Counted from the first letter of the stretch, positions 51,959-61,983 are shown. The stretch: 64,000 nt of DNA from Oceanispirochaeta sp. M1 (GCF_003346715.1 NZ_QQPQ01000021.1:1-64000), one strand, 5' to 3'. Notes: generated by a model not told the origin, from the sequence alone. Made by a program: numbers and translations.

Positions 51959-52984
51959 TCAGATTATCTCTCTATATCTTTTATACCAGCTGGCAAACTT
52001 CTCGATTCCCTCTTCCAAAGTAACCTTTGGAGTGTAGCCTGTAAGGGCCTCAAGCTGTGACGTATCCGCCCAGGTCATGGGAACGTCACCGTCCTGCATG
52101 GGAAGGAACTCCTTTTTGGCTTCCATACCGAGATTCTTCTCAATAATCTTGATGAACTCCAGGAGGTCCACGGGGGAACCGTGCCCGATATTGAGAATCC
52201 TTGCGGGTACCCTGTCTTTACCAGCCGACATGGGCTTCTCTACCAGGCGGGATATGCTTTCGGTGATATCTTCTACAAATGTGAAATCCCGCTTCATATC
52301 TCCGTTGTTGAAAACCTGAATGCTCTGACCGGCGATAATCTTCTCTGCAAATGAGAAGTAGGCCATGTCGGGACGTCCCCAGGGGCCGTATACAGTGAAG
52401 AAACGGAGACCCGTACAGGGCAGTCCATAGAGGTGGCTGTAGGAGTGGGCCAGAACTTCGTTGGATCTTTTTGTTGCCGCATAGAGGCTGATGGGTTCTG
52501 TTACAGGATCATCTTCATGAAAAGGAACTTTCTTATTGGCACCGTATACCGATGAGGATGAGGCATAAAGCAGATGTTCAATTTTGTTGTGACGGCAGCA
52601 TTCAAGAATATTCATAAAACCCTGGAGGTTGCTGTCCACATAGCTCTGGGGGTTTTCGATGCTGTAGCGAACTCCCGCCTGTGCTCCCAGGTGAATTACC
52701 TGGGTAAAATGATGCTCCTTAAAGAGAGCCTTCATGTTTTCTGTGTCTTTAAGATCTGCTTTATAGAAGAGCCAGCCCCTGTCATTGCTTATGGCTTTCA
52801 TCTCCGGAGTCTTTTCATCCACCTGAAATCCCCGTTCTCCCAGACGTCCATACTTGAGGGCAGGATCATAATAGGAGTTCAGGTTATCTGTCAGGACCAG
52901 TTTGTCACAGTCTTTAAAGTAGGGGTGTCCCGAGAGATGGAATCCCACAAATCCGGCACCGCCGGTGATAAGTATATTTTTCAT
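51959..52984 (-). CDS. NAD-dependent epimerase, UDP-glucuronate 4-epimerase type
   Basis: A 341-residue short-chain dehydrogenase of the extended type. It has the NAD motif ITGGAGFVGFHLSG at the N-terminus, the active-site Ser region YASSSSVYGANKKVPF near 140, and catalytic YAATKRSNE near 168. The FFTVYGPWGRPDMAYFSF segment is typical of UDP-glucuronate 4-epimerases. It would supply galacturonate for the surface polysaccharide. It lies 8 nt after the sugar transferase gene on the minus strand. Confidence 0.9.
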   Translation of the reverse strand: MKNILITGGAGFVGFHLSGHPYFKDCDKLVLTDNLNSYYDPALKYGRLGERGFQVDEKTPEMKAISNDRGWLFYKADLKDTENMKALFKEHHFTQVIHLGAQAGVRYSIENPQSYVDSNLQGFMNILECCRHNKIEHLLYASSSSVYGANKKVPFHEDDPVTEPISLYAATKRSNEVLAHSYSHLYGLPCTGLRFFTVYGPWGRPDMAYFSFAEKIIAGQSIQVFNNGDMKRDFTFVEDITESISRLVEKPMSAGKDRVPARILNIGHGSPVDLLEFIKIIEKNLGMEAKKEFLPMQDGDVPMTWADTSQLEALTGYTPKVTLEEGIEKFASWYKRYREII

Positions 52985-52992
52985 ATTTTCCT

Positions 52993-54369
52993 CTAGTAGG
53001 CGTTTTTATTTACAAAACCATTAAAGACAGTCAAAAGAAGTATCTTCAGGTCCAGAGCAAAACGCCAGTTCCGGATATAGTACATATCGAATTGGATTCT
53101 TTTTTCAAGACTTGTATTACCCCGCCAGCCGTTGATCTGAGCCCATCCTGTGATTCCGGCTTTCATTTTATGACGGAGCATATAGCCGGGGATTTCATCC
53201 TTGAACTCCTCAATCAGTTCGGGGCGTTCCGGCCTGGGACCGACAAGACTCATATCTCCTATCAGTACATTCCAGAATTGGGGGAATTCATCCAGGCTGG
53301 TCTTTCTGATAAATGATCCGAATTTAGTCTTGCGGGGATCATCTTCTGTTGTCCAGGTGAATCCGTCTTCCTTGTCTGCTCCCTGACGCATGGATCTGAA
53401 TTTCCACATCTTAAAGACTTTCCCATCCTGGGTCATTCTCTCCTGGCCGTAGAATATGGGGCCGGGGGAAGTGATTTTTACCAGTACAGCAATAATCAAG
53501 AGCATGGGAGAGAGGACCAGCAGTCCGAAAAAGGAGCCGGCTATATCCGTCGCTCTCTTACCTATAAGGGCAAATTGATTCGTGGCAGGTCTGTTGATAA
53601 AGATTAAAGGCATTCCAAGTACATCTTCGATGGTTGTTCCGATAAGGGCATAATTCACCTGTGGAATCAGTATGATGGGTATGACCTGGTTGTAATGGCC
53701 TTTAATATATTTTTCCTGCCTGCCGAGATCCCTTCCCGAGTACCCGACCATGATACTCCAGGGATCAAATCTGGCCACTTCTTTATCCACATCCTCATAA
53801 CTGCAGGATGGAATTCCCAGCTCTTCGGCCTTCCCTTTAGAATCCGCCCAGCAGCATATTTCAATCGCCATTTGAGGATTCTCCATAACTTTTTTTATCA
53901 AGCGGTCCACATGCAGGCCGTGACCAATGAGAAAAACAGTTTGCCTGAGCTCTCCTTTAATCACCTTCATCATAAGATGGTTTCTGAAGAATACTCTGTT
54001 CATGATCAGTAATATCTGGTTGATCAGGAAAAAGATAATGAGTGTAAGACGTGATATTCTGTCTGACTGAAGGTTGTATCCTGCAAAAACAAAAAAGATC
54101 TGAATCTTAATATTCAGCATGAGCAATTTGGAAAACTCTCTATGCCAGGCATGGAGAATCTGCTGCGTATAGAATCGCTCTCTGTATAATAGATAAGCCG
54201 CCACCAGAACAGGGATCGGCATCAGATATAGGAAATGTATAAAGGATTTATAATTGTTCTCCAAAACCATAAAGCGGATATGGGTCGCAAGAAGCCAGGA
54301 GAGACTTACAAGAGCCAAGTCAGTGATATAGTGGAAAAATATATAAGACTTCCATTGTTTATTAAGCAT
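52993..54369 (-). CDS. Polyprenyl-phosphate sugar phosphotransferase (initiating transferase)
   Basis: A 458-residue membrane protein. Four or five helices occupy residues 10-130, then a Rossmann-like central domain (about 140-250) and the bacterial sugar transferase domain (about 260-458). Key motifs are KRATDIAGSFFGLLVLSP, MWKFRSMRQGA, RKTSLDEFPQFWNVLIGDMS and LVGPRPERPE. Such enzymes start polysaccharide repeat units by moving a sugar phosphate to undecaprenyl phosphate. Together with the epimerase it supports a surface polysaccharide locus. Confidence 0.93.
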   Translation of the reverse strand: MLNKQWKSYIFFHYITDLALVSLSWLLATHIRFMVLENNYKSFIHFLYLMPIPVLVAAYLLYRERFYTQQILHAWHREFSKLLMLNIKIQIFFVFAGYNLQSDRISRLTLIIFFLINQILLIMNRVFFRNHLMMKVIKGELRQTVFLIGHGLHVDRLIKKVMENPQMAIEICCWADSKGKAEELGIPSCSYEDVDKEVARFDPWSIMVGYSGRDLGRQEKYIKGHYNQVIPIILIPQVNYALIGTTIEDVLGMPLIFINRPATNQFALIGKRATDIAGSFFGLLVLSPMLLIIAVLVKITSPGPIFYGQERMTQDGKVFKMWKFRSMRQGADKEDGFTWTTEDDPRKTKFGSFIRKTSLDEFPQFWNVLIGDMSLVGPRPERPELIEEFKDEIPGYMLRHKMKAGITGWAQINGWRGNTSLEKRIQFDMYYIRNWRFALDLKILLLTVFNGFVNKNAY

Positions 54370-54547
54370 GTTTATTCCTGTGTACTCTCTTTAACAAAGA
54401 TACCATTCTAATCTGATATGGTTACTCTGTGTAGCACTAAAGTATAATGTATTACTCATTAATTAAATAAAAAAATACATTAGCTGATTCTGGGCATCCC
54501 TTTATTCATGGAACTTTTAGTTTTAGAATGGAAATCAGGAGGGTGCT

Positions 54548-55237
54548 ATGTGTTTCAGTGTTGCATTGACAAGAGAAACCATTGAAAATGATCCCCGTTT
54601 TCATCATCTACTGGATGAACTGTATCAAAATCCGGGGTTCAGGATATCAGGTTTCAGTTTTCCGGGGCTACCCGTTTTAAGGGAAGATTTAAATTCAGCA
54701 GGGGATCTGCTTCACTGGGGGCTGATTCCCGCCTGGGTAAAGGATTCTGACAAAGCTGGAAAGATACGCTCCGGTACCATAAATGCCCGCTGGGAGAGTC
54801 TCTCTGAAAAACCCTCATTCCGGGAGAGCTGGCCCGCTAAGCGCTGTATCCTTCCTGTAGAGGGGTTTTATGAACCTCATCTAAAGGGTACGACAAAGTC
54901 CACCTGGTATATCCGGCCCAGGGATAAAGGGCTGATTTATCTGGGAGGAATCTGGCAGGAAAATCGGAATCTTCCTGTAGACTGGCCGAATCTGACTTTT
55001 TCAATCCTGACTGTTGAGTCCAGAGATCTTCTGCAGAAAGTACATAATGAAAAACCCCGAATGCCTGTCATGCTGAGCCGTGAAGCTGCATCAGACTGGC
55101 TTGGTGAGGAACGGCCTGACCTCAGTGACAGTCACTGGCATCTGAATCAGGAGAGTCTTGAAGCCTGGGAATGCCTGCCCGGAGGACGGGAGAAAGCTCC
55201 CCCTGGAAAGGAATGGACTCAGGGACATTTGTTTTAA
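54548..55237 (+). CDS. SOS response-associated protein (SRAP/HMCES, YedK-type)
   Basis: A 229-residue SRAP protein. It begins MCFSVALTR, placing the crosslinking Cys at position 2. The conserved WGLIPAWVKD near 58, INARWESLSEKPSF near 77 with Asn, VEGFYEP near 105 with Glu, and VHNEKPRMPVML near 170 with His complete the known active site. The family covalently caps abasic sites in single-stranded DNA. It has its own start region with CAGGAGG; it is not adjacent to polB or sbcB. Confidence 0.93.
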   Translation: MCFSVALTRETIENDPRFHHLLDELYQNPGFRISGFSFPGLPVLREDLNSAGDLLHWGLIPAWVKDSDKAGKIRSGTINARWESLSEKPSFRESWPAKRCILPVEGFYEPHLKGTTKSTWYIRPRDKGLIYLGGIWQENRNLPVDWPNLTFSILTVESRDLLQKVHNEKPRMPVMLSREAASDWLGEERPDLSDSHWHLNQESLEAWECLPGGREKAPPGKEWTQGHLF

Positions 55238-55322
55238 TAAGTTGATTGTATTGCTTCCCGGGGGTATAATTAATCAATCAGTCAAATAATAAATATTTAC
55301 ACTTGAAATAATCGGAGGAACT

Positions 55323-57599
55323 GTGAAGAACTGTTTTAGAAATGATGCCAGGCAGAAGGTCTGCGGCACTGCCCGTTTCGCCGATGATTTCTCTTTTCCG
55401 GGAATGGCTCACTCCGTTCCTGTATACAGTGATTTTGTCCATGCACGGATACACTCTATTCTTATTGAGGACGCACAGAACATGCCCGGCGTTCTTGCCG
55501 TACAGACCTGGAAAGATGTACCAGGGAACTTATGTTCAGGTCAGATTGATCAGGATTGTCCCATTCTTGTAAAAGACCGCATCCGGAGTACGGGAGATGT
55601 GGTTGCGATTGTAACGGCTGAAACCAGAGAACAGGCCATTGCCGCTTCCCAGAAGGTCAGGGTGGAGGCAAAAGTTCTTCCGGTAATTCTTAATACTGAA
55701 GAAGCCATGAAAGCTGATGCTGTTGTTATTCCAGAGGGACGTCCCGGAAACATTGTAAACCACCACAAGGTCCGCAAGGGTGACCCAGATAAGCTGATGG
55801 CTGAATCCGATATTATTATCGAAGATTTTTTTGAGACCCCCCTGGTGGAACATGCCTATATGGAGCCCGAATGCGGTATCTGTGTACCCCGTGATGACGG
55901 GGTTTTAGATATTTATGGCTCTGTTCAGCATCCCTTCAGCACAAGACGTTTTATCTGTGCTTTTCTGGGACGGCCTCTGGCATCGGTTATTGTTCACGCA
56001 CATGCGGTGGGCGGAAGTTTTGGCGGCAAGGATGATACAGCTTCATTGGTCTGCGCCAGAGCTGCTCTGGCTGCTGTTGCCCTTAAGAGACCTGTGAAGC
56101 TTCGTTATGACCGCCCCTGGTCCATGAGGGAGAGCTATAAGAGAAATCCTTATAAGATGTGGTACAAGGCAGGATTTTCAAAAGAGGGGGTACTCCTTTC
56201 TGTCATCAGTAAAACTCTTTCCGATTCGGGAGCCTATACCTCCACAACTCCCTGGTCCACATGGCGGTCGGCAGCACAGAATGTGGGTCCCTATGCCCTT
56301 GGAGATATAAGAGCCGATGTGTACGGTGTTGCCACCAATAATATATTTACCGGAGCCATGAGAGGCTTCGGATCTCCCCAGACAAATTTCGCCTTCGAAC
56401 AGATTATGGATATGGCTGCCGAAAAACTGGGGATGAGTCCTTTGGATATTCGAAAAAAGAATGCAGTGACACAGAACAGCGAAACCATCACGGGACAGAT
56501 TCTGGACGATCATACGGTCAGTCTCTGTGAAGTCCTTGATAAGACTGCCTCTTCCATCTCCTATGAAGAAAAAAGAAAGAAATCCTCCTATGGAAAACCC
56601 GGTAAAGACGGACTTTTGTATGGAATCGGCATAGCCTGTTCCTATAGAGGATGCAGTCTCGGAGCCGAAGGGATGGATTTCTGCTGTGCTTCAGTAAATG
56701 TTCAGTTTGACGGCTCCATTGTTATGGATGTTTCTGTTTTTGAAAACGGACAGGGCGCCCCCAGTGCCATGATCATTCTGGCATCCGAGATGCTTGGTGT
56801 TCCGGTGGATAAAATTCATTATCAGGCTTCAACAACTGCCTCTATTCCTGATGGAGGAACAACTGTCGCCTCCCGTGGAACCCTTGTGGGCGGCGCTGCA
56901 ATCAAGGATGCCGTTGATAAGCTCAAGGTAATCCTGGCTGGAGCTCTCAAGACGGATCTTGTTGACGAAGGTGAAGAGATTGAGTTCCGGGATGATCGGA
57001 TTTTCGGCAGCCGGGGACGTTCCCTCAGCTGGGAGGAAGCCGGTAAGAAAATGTATCTGGCCCGGGTATATCCCTTTGCATTCGGTACATTTCAGGCACC
57101 TCCGGTTTCCTGGGACGAGGAGAATGGACAGGGTGATGCCTATTTTTCTTATGTCTACAGTGCCCAGGCAGTAGAACTTGAGATAGATCCTGTGAAAGGA
57201 AGTTGCCGAATCCTGAATATTGTGGCCTCTCATGATATCGGCAGGGCGGTGAATCCTCCCATGGTCATAGGACAGATTCAGGGCGGTATAGTGCAGGGCG
57301 CCGGTATGGCTCTTACAGAAAAATTTCTTGTGGATGATGAGGGAAAGGCTGTGTCTTTGAACTTTTCAAAATATAAGATTCCCCGGGCAACTGATATCCC
57401 CGATATTACGGCTCATATTATTGAGAACCCGGATCCACTCTCACCCACAGGGGTGAAAGGAATAGGAGAACCGGCTCTGGAAATCATCTCTCCTGCAATC
57501 GCCAATGCCGTTGCCGCTGCCACCGGGATACATCTGAAATCCCTGCCCCTTGATATAAAATCATTGAAGATAAGCGCTGAGGAGCCTCCAACAGTATGA
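55323..57599 (+). CDS. Molybdenum hydroxylase large subunit (xanthine dehydrogenase family)
   Basis: A 758-residue molybdopterin-binding subunit. N-terminal motif FADDFSFPGMAH is typical. Cofactor-binding segments are HAVGGSFGGKDDTAS near 222, GAMRGFGSPQTNFAFEQ near 345, and the catalytic Glu in GIGEPALEI near 715. The substrate could be a purine or another heterocycle or aldehyde. It starts at GTG after CGGAGG. The 2Fe-2S subunit gene overlaps its end by 4 nt. No FAD subunit or maturation factor is adjacent, which is atypical for xanthine dehydrogenase. Confidence 0.9.
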   Translation: MKNCFRNDARQKVCGTARFADDFSFPGMAHSVPVYSDFVHARIHSILIEDAQNMPGVLAVQTWKDVPGNLCSGQIDQDCPILVKDRIRSTGDVVAIVTAETREQAIAASQKVRVEAKVLPVILNTEEAMKADAVVIPEGRPGNIVNHHKVRKGDPDKLMAESDIIIEDFFETPLVEHAYMEPECGICVPRDDGVLDIYGSVQHPFSTRRFICAFLGRPLASVIVHAHAVGGSFGGKDDTASLVCARAALAAVALKRPVKLRYDRPWSMRESYKRNPYKMWYKAGFSKEGVLLSVISKTLSDSGAYTSTTPWSTWRSAAQNVGPYALGDIRADVYGVATNNIFTGAMRGFGSPQTNFAFEQIMDMAAEKLGMSPLDIRKKNAVTQNSETITGQILDDHTVSLCEVLDKTASSISYEEKRKKSSYGKPGKDGLLYGIGIACSYRGCSLGAEGMDFCCASVNVQFDGSIVMDVSVFENGQGAPSAMIILASEMLGVPVDKIHYQASTTASIPDGGTTVASRGTLVGGAAIKDAVDKLKVILAGALKTDLVDEGEEIEFRDDRIFGSRGRSLSWEEAGKKMYLARVYPFAFGTFQAPPVSWDEENGQGDAYFSYVYSAQAVELEIDPVKGSCRILNIVASHDIGRAVNPPMVIGQIQGGIVQGAGMALTEKFLVDDEGKAVSLNFSKYKIPRATDIPDITAHIIENPDPLSPTGVKGIGEPALEIISPAIANAVAAATGIHLKSLPLDIKSLKISAEEPPTV

Positions 57600-58090
57600 G
57601 TAAGATAATTGTAAATGGAAATGAATATATTGTCAGTGAGGAACATGAGTCTCTGACTCTTCTCCACTATTTGCGGGATGTTCTTGATCAGACGGGAACA
57701 AAGAATGGATGTGAAGAGGGTACCTGCGGAGCCTGCACGGTTCTAGTAGATCATAAGGCCGTTCGTTCATGCCGCTATAAGCTGAGCAGGGCCTTTGACT
57801 GTGAAGTTACCACAATTGAAGGGCTTCTCCGTGAAGACGGCAGCCTGCATCCTGTTCAGCAGGCATTTATCGATGCCGGTGCAGTGCAGTGCGGATTCTG
57901 TACCCCCGGAATGATCATGCAGACACTGGATCTGCTGCATAAAAATCCCGAACCCGACAGAGAGACTATCCGTAAGGCTCTAAAGGGAAATCTCTGCCGC
58001 TGTACGGGATATCAAAGTATTGTGGATGCTGTGGAACTGGCCTCAAAGAGGATGATGACTCCCCATATTACAAGGCAGTACGGGCAGTAA
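57596..58090 (+). CDS. Molybdenum hydroxylase 2Fe-2S subunit
   Basis: A 164-residue iron-sulfur subunit of the xanthine dehydrogenase family. The first cluster is ligated by CEEGTCGACTVLVDHKAVRSC near 39-60. The second cluster uses CGFCTPGMIM near 99 and LCRCTGYQSIVDAV near 132. The plant-type ferredoxin domain precedes the helical domain, the standard order. It passes electrons from the molybdenum centre. The next electron acceptor is unknown because no FAD subunit gene is nearby. Confidence 0.94.
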   Translation: MSKIIVNGNEYIVSEEHESLTLLHYLRDVLDQTGTKNGCEEGTCGACTVLVDHKAVRSCRYKLSRAFDCEVTTIEGLLREDGSLHPVQQAFIDAGAVQCGFCTPGMIMQTLDLLHKNPEPDRETIRKALKGNLCRCTGYQSIVDAVELASKRMMTPHITRQYGQ

Positions 58091-58104
58091 TCAGGCTGCC
58101 GCCG

Positions 58105-59148
58105 TCAGTTCAGCAGGAGGCAATCCTGTAAAGATATGGCCAGGCGGACTTTCTCTCCAGTTATCCGTCTGCTTAGATCCCTGCTTTTTATCTTGATTAT
58201 CTGATTCCCGCAGGCAATCTCCATATAGTGAAAATCTCCCCCGAATTCACTGTAGTGAAGTTTTCCACTGCAGCTGAGTTCCATATCTTTTTTTAAACTG
58301 TCTTCATCTCCCAAAACCCTGCAGCATTCAGGACGGAAAAAGAGCTTTGGATTATCCCTCTCTATGGTCTCTTTTATCCCTTTCACTGATGAGGGAATTT
58401 CATGCAGATCAAATTTTCCAAGCATACTGAAGCTCTGCTCCAGAGAAAGGATATTGGCATTGCCGAAAAAGTCCCCGGCAAAACTGTTTACGGGAGTTCT
58501 GTAAATCTCTTCGGGAGAGTCTGTCTGTATCACCCTGCCGCCGTTCATCAGAACAACAAGATCCGATATGGCCATGGCCTCTTCCTGATCGTGGGTGACA
58601 TAGACAGTTGTGATGCCGGTACGTTTCTGTATCTCTTTTATCTGTCTTCTCAGGATTTTACGGAGTCGTGCATCCAATGCGCTGAGGGGCTCATCAAGGA
58701 GAAGCAGCTCGGGCTCTGAAGCCAGGGCTCTTGCCAGAGCAATCCTCTGTTTTTCTCCCCCTGAAAGCTCTTCTATTCTCCGTTCTTCAAAGCCTTTCAA
58801 TTCCACCATCTCAAGAAGTTCAGCACAGCGGATATGGGCTTTTTCACCCTTGTGAGGCATCCCATAACAGATGTTTTTCTGAACATTCATATGGGGGAAT
58901 AAAGCATAATCCTGAAAAACCATTCCAATTTTTCTGAACCGGGGATCTAGATTCGTTATATCTTTTTCACCCAGTATGATCTTTCCTTTTCCGGGACTGT
59001 ATAATCCGGCAATGGATTTTAACAGACTTGTCTTGCCGCAGCCGCTTGGCCCCAGCAGTGTGGTCAGCTTAGCTGAGGGGAGATCCAGAGAACACTGGAG
59101 ATTAAAATCTCCAAGAGTCAGTTTCAGCTTATCTATGGTAAGTTTCAT
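58105..59148 (-). CDS. thiQ: ABC transporter ATP-binding protein, thiamine (ThiQ-like)
   Basis: A 347-residue ATPase. Walker A is GPSGCGKTSL near 34, the signature LSGGEKQRIALARAL near 130, Walker B LLLLDEPLSALD near 152, and VYVTHDQEEAM near 185. A C-terminal TOBE-like domain (about 235-347) makes it longer than E. coli ThiQ (232), nearer PotA/FbpC. Thiamine is assigned from the TPP riboswitch and binding protein of the same operon. ATG 59148 with GGGAGA upstream is chosen over an earlier ATG at 59175. Confidence 0.86.
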   Translation of the reverse strand: MKLTIDKLKLTLGDFNLQCSLDLPSAKLTTLLGPSGCGKTSLLKSIAGLYSPGKGKIILGEKDITNLDPRFRKIGMVFQDYALFPHMNVQKNICYGMPHKGEKAHIRCAELLEMVELKGFEERRIEELSGGEKQRIALARALASEPELLLLDEPLSALDARLRKILRRQIKEIQKRTGITTVYVTHDQEEAMAISDLVVLMNGGRVIQTDSPEEIYRTPVNSFAGDFFGNANILSLEQSFSMLGKFDLHEIPSSVKGIKETIERDNPKLFFRPECCRVLGDEDSLKKDMELSCSGKLHYSEFGGDFHYMEIACGNQIIKIKSRDLSRRITGEKVRLAISLQDCLLLN

Positions 59149-59149
59149 A

Positions 59150-60847
59150 TCAGTTCTCCCAGCCTTCAAAGGCATCTATCAGGATAAAAGCAGCAAGGCA
59201 TATCAGGATCAGAATGGTTCCCAGAGCACAGGCGCTGTAGAATTTATATGTTCCGATCAGCCTTAGAATGGCAATGGGTATTGTGGGGATTCCCGCATCT
59301 GAGAGGATCAGAGTTGCATTGATTTCTCCAAGAGAAATTGCAAGTGCGAAGGCGCCGCCTGTAATGAGTCCCGGCTTGACCAGGGGCAGCTCAATACTCA
59401 GAAACTGCCTGACTCCACCGGCACCCATAAGACGGGAGGCGTCCAGCAGGTTCTGTCTTATCCGTTTCATGGCGGGTGTCAGAGCCCGCAGGACAAAGGG
59501 GAGGGCAATAACCGTGTGGGCAAGAATGATGGTCAGTACCGGAGGTACTGCTCCCAGCCGGCCTCCCCGCAGGAGCCAGAGATAACCCATTCCCAGAACA
59601 ACCGATGAAACCCCCATGGGCATCATGATCACTGTTTCAACCATCCCGGAAAAGCGGAAGTTGAAACGCGCAAGAACCCAGGATGTATAGGAGCCGATGA
59701 TCAGGGTCAGAATGAGTGTGGAGAATCCCAGAAAGAGACTGTTTCTCATGGACTGAGCCAGAAGGTGGGCATTGTTTCCTCTCAGTGATCCCGGTGCTGC
59801 CAGAATTTCTCTGTACCAGCGCAGTGAGAGTTCTACCGGGCCGGTTCTGGTTGTCTGAACCAGAAAAGACTGAGCCATTACCGTAAGAATCGGTCCGAAG
59901 ATGATAAAGAGGATCAGAACAAAATAGGCGGCTGTAAAAAGCTTTGTCCTGAGGCGCAGATCCTTCCAGTGCATCTTGCTGCGTATCAGACTCTCCCTGT
60001 GAATGTTTCTGCCCTCCCTTCTTATATAGAACCAGGTCAGAAAGAGGGTCGCCGCTGTTTCAACAAGGGCAAGTGCACCGCCCTTACCGAAATCAAGAGA
60101 GTATTTAATCAGTCTGTATACTTCCACTTCTAGAGTGGAGTAACGGGGGCCCCCTCCCAGTACAAGAACTACCGCAAAACTCATAAAGCAGTAGAGGAAG
60201 ATCAGAGATCCCGCACTGATCATCCCCGGGAGCAGCTGGGGCAGGGTTATTGTTGAAAAAATTCTCCCCTCAGAAGCTCCCAGAGTTCTGGCGGCCTGGT
60301 GCTGATTCTCTCCCAGACCTTCCCACCAGGCGGCAATAAGACGCAGGGCAATGGGGAAGTTGTAAAAGACATGTGCCAGCAGTATGGCTTTAAAAGAGTA
60401 GAGAATATCCAGAACAGGTTTATCCTGTCCTGTGAGTGTCATAAGTACTGAATTGACCACACCCTGACGTCCCCAGAAGAGGATGAAACCCAGCACCACA
60501 AGAATTGAGGGCAGTATAAAGGGAATCGTTGTCAAAGCTTTGAGGAATTTCTTTCCCGGAAAATCAAGGTGTGAAAGTATCCAGCCCCCCGGCAGGCCCA
60601 GAATCAGAGACAGGACTGTGCTCAGCAGTGCCTGGCCGAAGGTAAAGATAAAGATCCGCCTGTAGTAGGGGCTGAGGATAATCTCAGCCAGCCAGTCGGC
60701 GGTCCATCCGCCTTCCGACTGCAGTCCTTTTAGTAGAAGAACCGTCACCGGAAGGTAGAAGGTCAGAAAGAGGAAGAAAATTACAGGCAGAAGACGTATC
60801 TCACCCGATCTTTTAAGTCCCTCTTTCATCATTTTGAATCGATTCAT
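59150..60847 (-). CDS. thiP: ABC transporter permease, thiamine (ThiP-like)
   Basis: A 565-residue permease with about twelve helices in two BPD-transport units, as in ThiP and FbpB. Each half carries the cytoplasmic EAA-like loop, EGLGENQHQAARTLGASEGR near 175 and DASRLMGAGGVRQFLSIELP near 465. It moves the ligand delivered by the binding protein across the inner membrane. It overlaps the binding-protein gene by 1 nt and the ATPase gene follows 1 nt later. Confidence 0.9.
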   Translation of the reverse strand: MNRFKMMKEGLKRSGEIRLLPVIFFLFLTFYLPVTVLLLKGLQSEGGWTADWLAEIILSPYYRRIFIFTFGQALLSTVLSLILGLPGGWILSHLDFPGKKFLKALTTIPFILPSILVVLGFILFWGRQGVVNSVLMTLTGQDKPVLDILYSFKAILLAHVFYNFPIALRLIAAWWEGLGENQHQAARTLGASEGRIFSTITLPQLLPGMISAGSLIFLYCFMSFAVVLVLGGGPRYSTLEVEVYRLIKYSLDFGKGGALALVETAATLFLTWFYIRREGRNIHRESLIRSKMHWKDLRLRTKLFTAAYFVLILFIIFGPILTVMAQSFLVQTTRTGPVELSLRWYREILAAPGSLRGNNAHLLAQSMRNSLFLGFSTLILTLIIGSYTSWVLARFNFRFSGMVETVIMMPMGVSSVVLGMGYLWLLRGGRLGAVPPVLTIILAHTVIALPFVLRALTPAMKRIRQNLLDASRLMGAGGVRQFLSIELPLVKPGLITGGAFALAISLGEINATLILSDAGIPTIPIAILRLIGTYKFYSACALGTILILICLAAFILIDAFEGWEN

Positions 60848-61932
60848 CAGAGTCCTGATTTCTCAACCCATGACTGTACCCACTCTTGTTCACCTGCAGC
60901 AATCTCTTCCTTGTCCAGAAGGAGGGGATTGGCAGAGATAAAGGCCATATCAAAGGCTTCGGGGAGCTCTGTGGAGCTGACAGCAGGCATCATGATATTG
61001 TTTGTTGCAATGATAGCCTGTCCTTCGGCGGAGAGCATGTAGTCGATAAACATGCGGGCTGCTTCGGGGTGGGCTGCACCCTTGATAACACCTACACCTT
61101 CAACCTGAAGATAGTTTCCTTCTGCAAAATCGAGAGCCTTGTAACGCTCAGTCTCTTCCCACATTTTGTGGTAGACAGGAGAGGTGGAATAACTCAGCAC
61201 AAGGGAAGCCTCACCACTTGTGAAAAGACCGTATCCGTTGCTCCAGCTTTCGGTAACTGTCAGAACTGAAGGAGCAAGTCTGTTCCAGTATTCCAGGTAG
61301 TCATCACCATAAACGGCACGGGTCCAGAGAAGAAATCCCATTCCGGGACTGGACGTTCTGGGGTCCATGAGTACCAGTGATTTTGCATATTCAGCCTTTG
61401 TCAGATCCTCAAGAGAGGCGGGAGGATTGCTCAGCACTTCAGAGTCATAGCAGATGGCGAAATATCCCCAGTCAAAGGGGAGGAGATGATTTGACTCATC
61501 AAAGATCAGCTCTTTGGAAACACCACTCAGCGCCGGAGCTTCGTATGCTTCAAGAACATCTTCGGCCAGAACTCTTGCAAGCAGGTTGTTATCGGGTCCG
61601 ATCAGGAGGTCTCCTGCGGGATTTTTTTTCTCAAGGATTACCTTACTCAGCACAGTAACCGTATCGCCGGGGGCATTCAGTTTCACTTCGATACCTGTGG
61701 CGGCAGTGAAGTTTTCAACCAGAGCCGGACCCGGTCCCCATTCAGATGCAAAGGAATCGTAGCAGTAAATATTAAGTAATTTTTCCTCAGCCTGGTGATT
61801 CTCTTCAGCCGTTTCGGCTTTTTCACTATGACCTGAATCACTGTCATTGTTCTGGTCTTTCTCCTGACTGCCGCCGGCAAAAAGCAAAGCAGTCATCATG
61901 AGGAAAAAAAGGATAAAAATTGATTTTTTCAT
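60847..61932 (-). CDS. thiB: Thiamine-binding periplasmic protein (ThiB/TbpA-like)
   Basis: A 361-residue binding protein. The signal peptide ends LLFAGGSQEK, a form common in spirochaete binding proteins, without a lipobox Cys. A charged low-complexity linker (about 25-50, NNDSDSGHSEKAETAEENH) precedes the fold, beginning LLNIYCYDSFASEWGPGPAL, which matches the TbpA family start. Later motifs include LVLMDPRTSSPGMGFLLWT near 190. Thiamine or TPP specificity is supported by the riboswitch upstream. First gene of the thiBPQ operon. Confidence 0.9.
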   Translation of the reverse strand: MKKSIFILFFLMMTALLFAGGSQEKDQNNDSDSGHSEKAETAEENHQAEEKLLNIYCYDSFASEWGPGPALVENFTAATGIEVKLNAPGDTVTVLSKVILEKKNPAGDLLIGPDNNLLARVLAEDVLEAYEAPALSGVSKELIFDESNHLLPFDWGYFAICYDSEVLSNPPASLEDLTKAEYAKSLVLMDPRTSSPGMGFLLWTRAVYGDDYLEYWNRLAPSVLTVTESWSNGYGLFTSGEASLVLSYSTSPVYHKMWEETERYKALDFAEGNYLQVEGVGVIKGAAHPEAARMFIDYMLSAEGQAIIATNNIMMPAVSSTELPEAFDMAFISANPLLLDKEEIAAGEQEWVQSWVEKSGL

Positions 61933-61963
61933 TTAAGAAGCTCCTGGTAATAAATTAACCAGG
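61930..61963 (-). promoter_or_regulatory. Hairpin covering the thiB ribosome-binding site
   Basis: On the minus strand CCTGGT (61958-61963) pairs with ACCAGG (61943-61948). The 3' arm overlaps the AGGAG site (61941-61945) that lies 8 nt before the ATG. Formation would block translation, so it is a candidate expression platform for the riboswitch. Confidence 0.6.
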
Positions 61964-61983
61964 GGATGTTGGACGTATACGGC

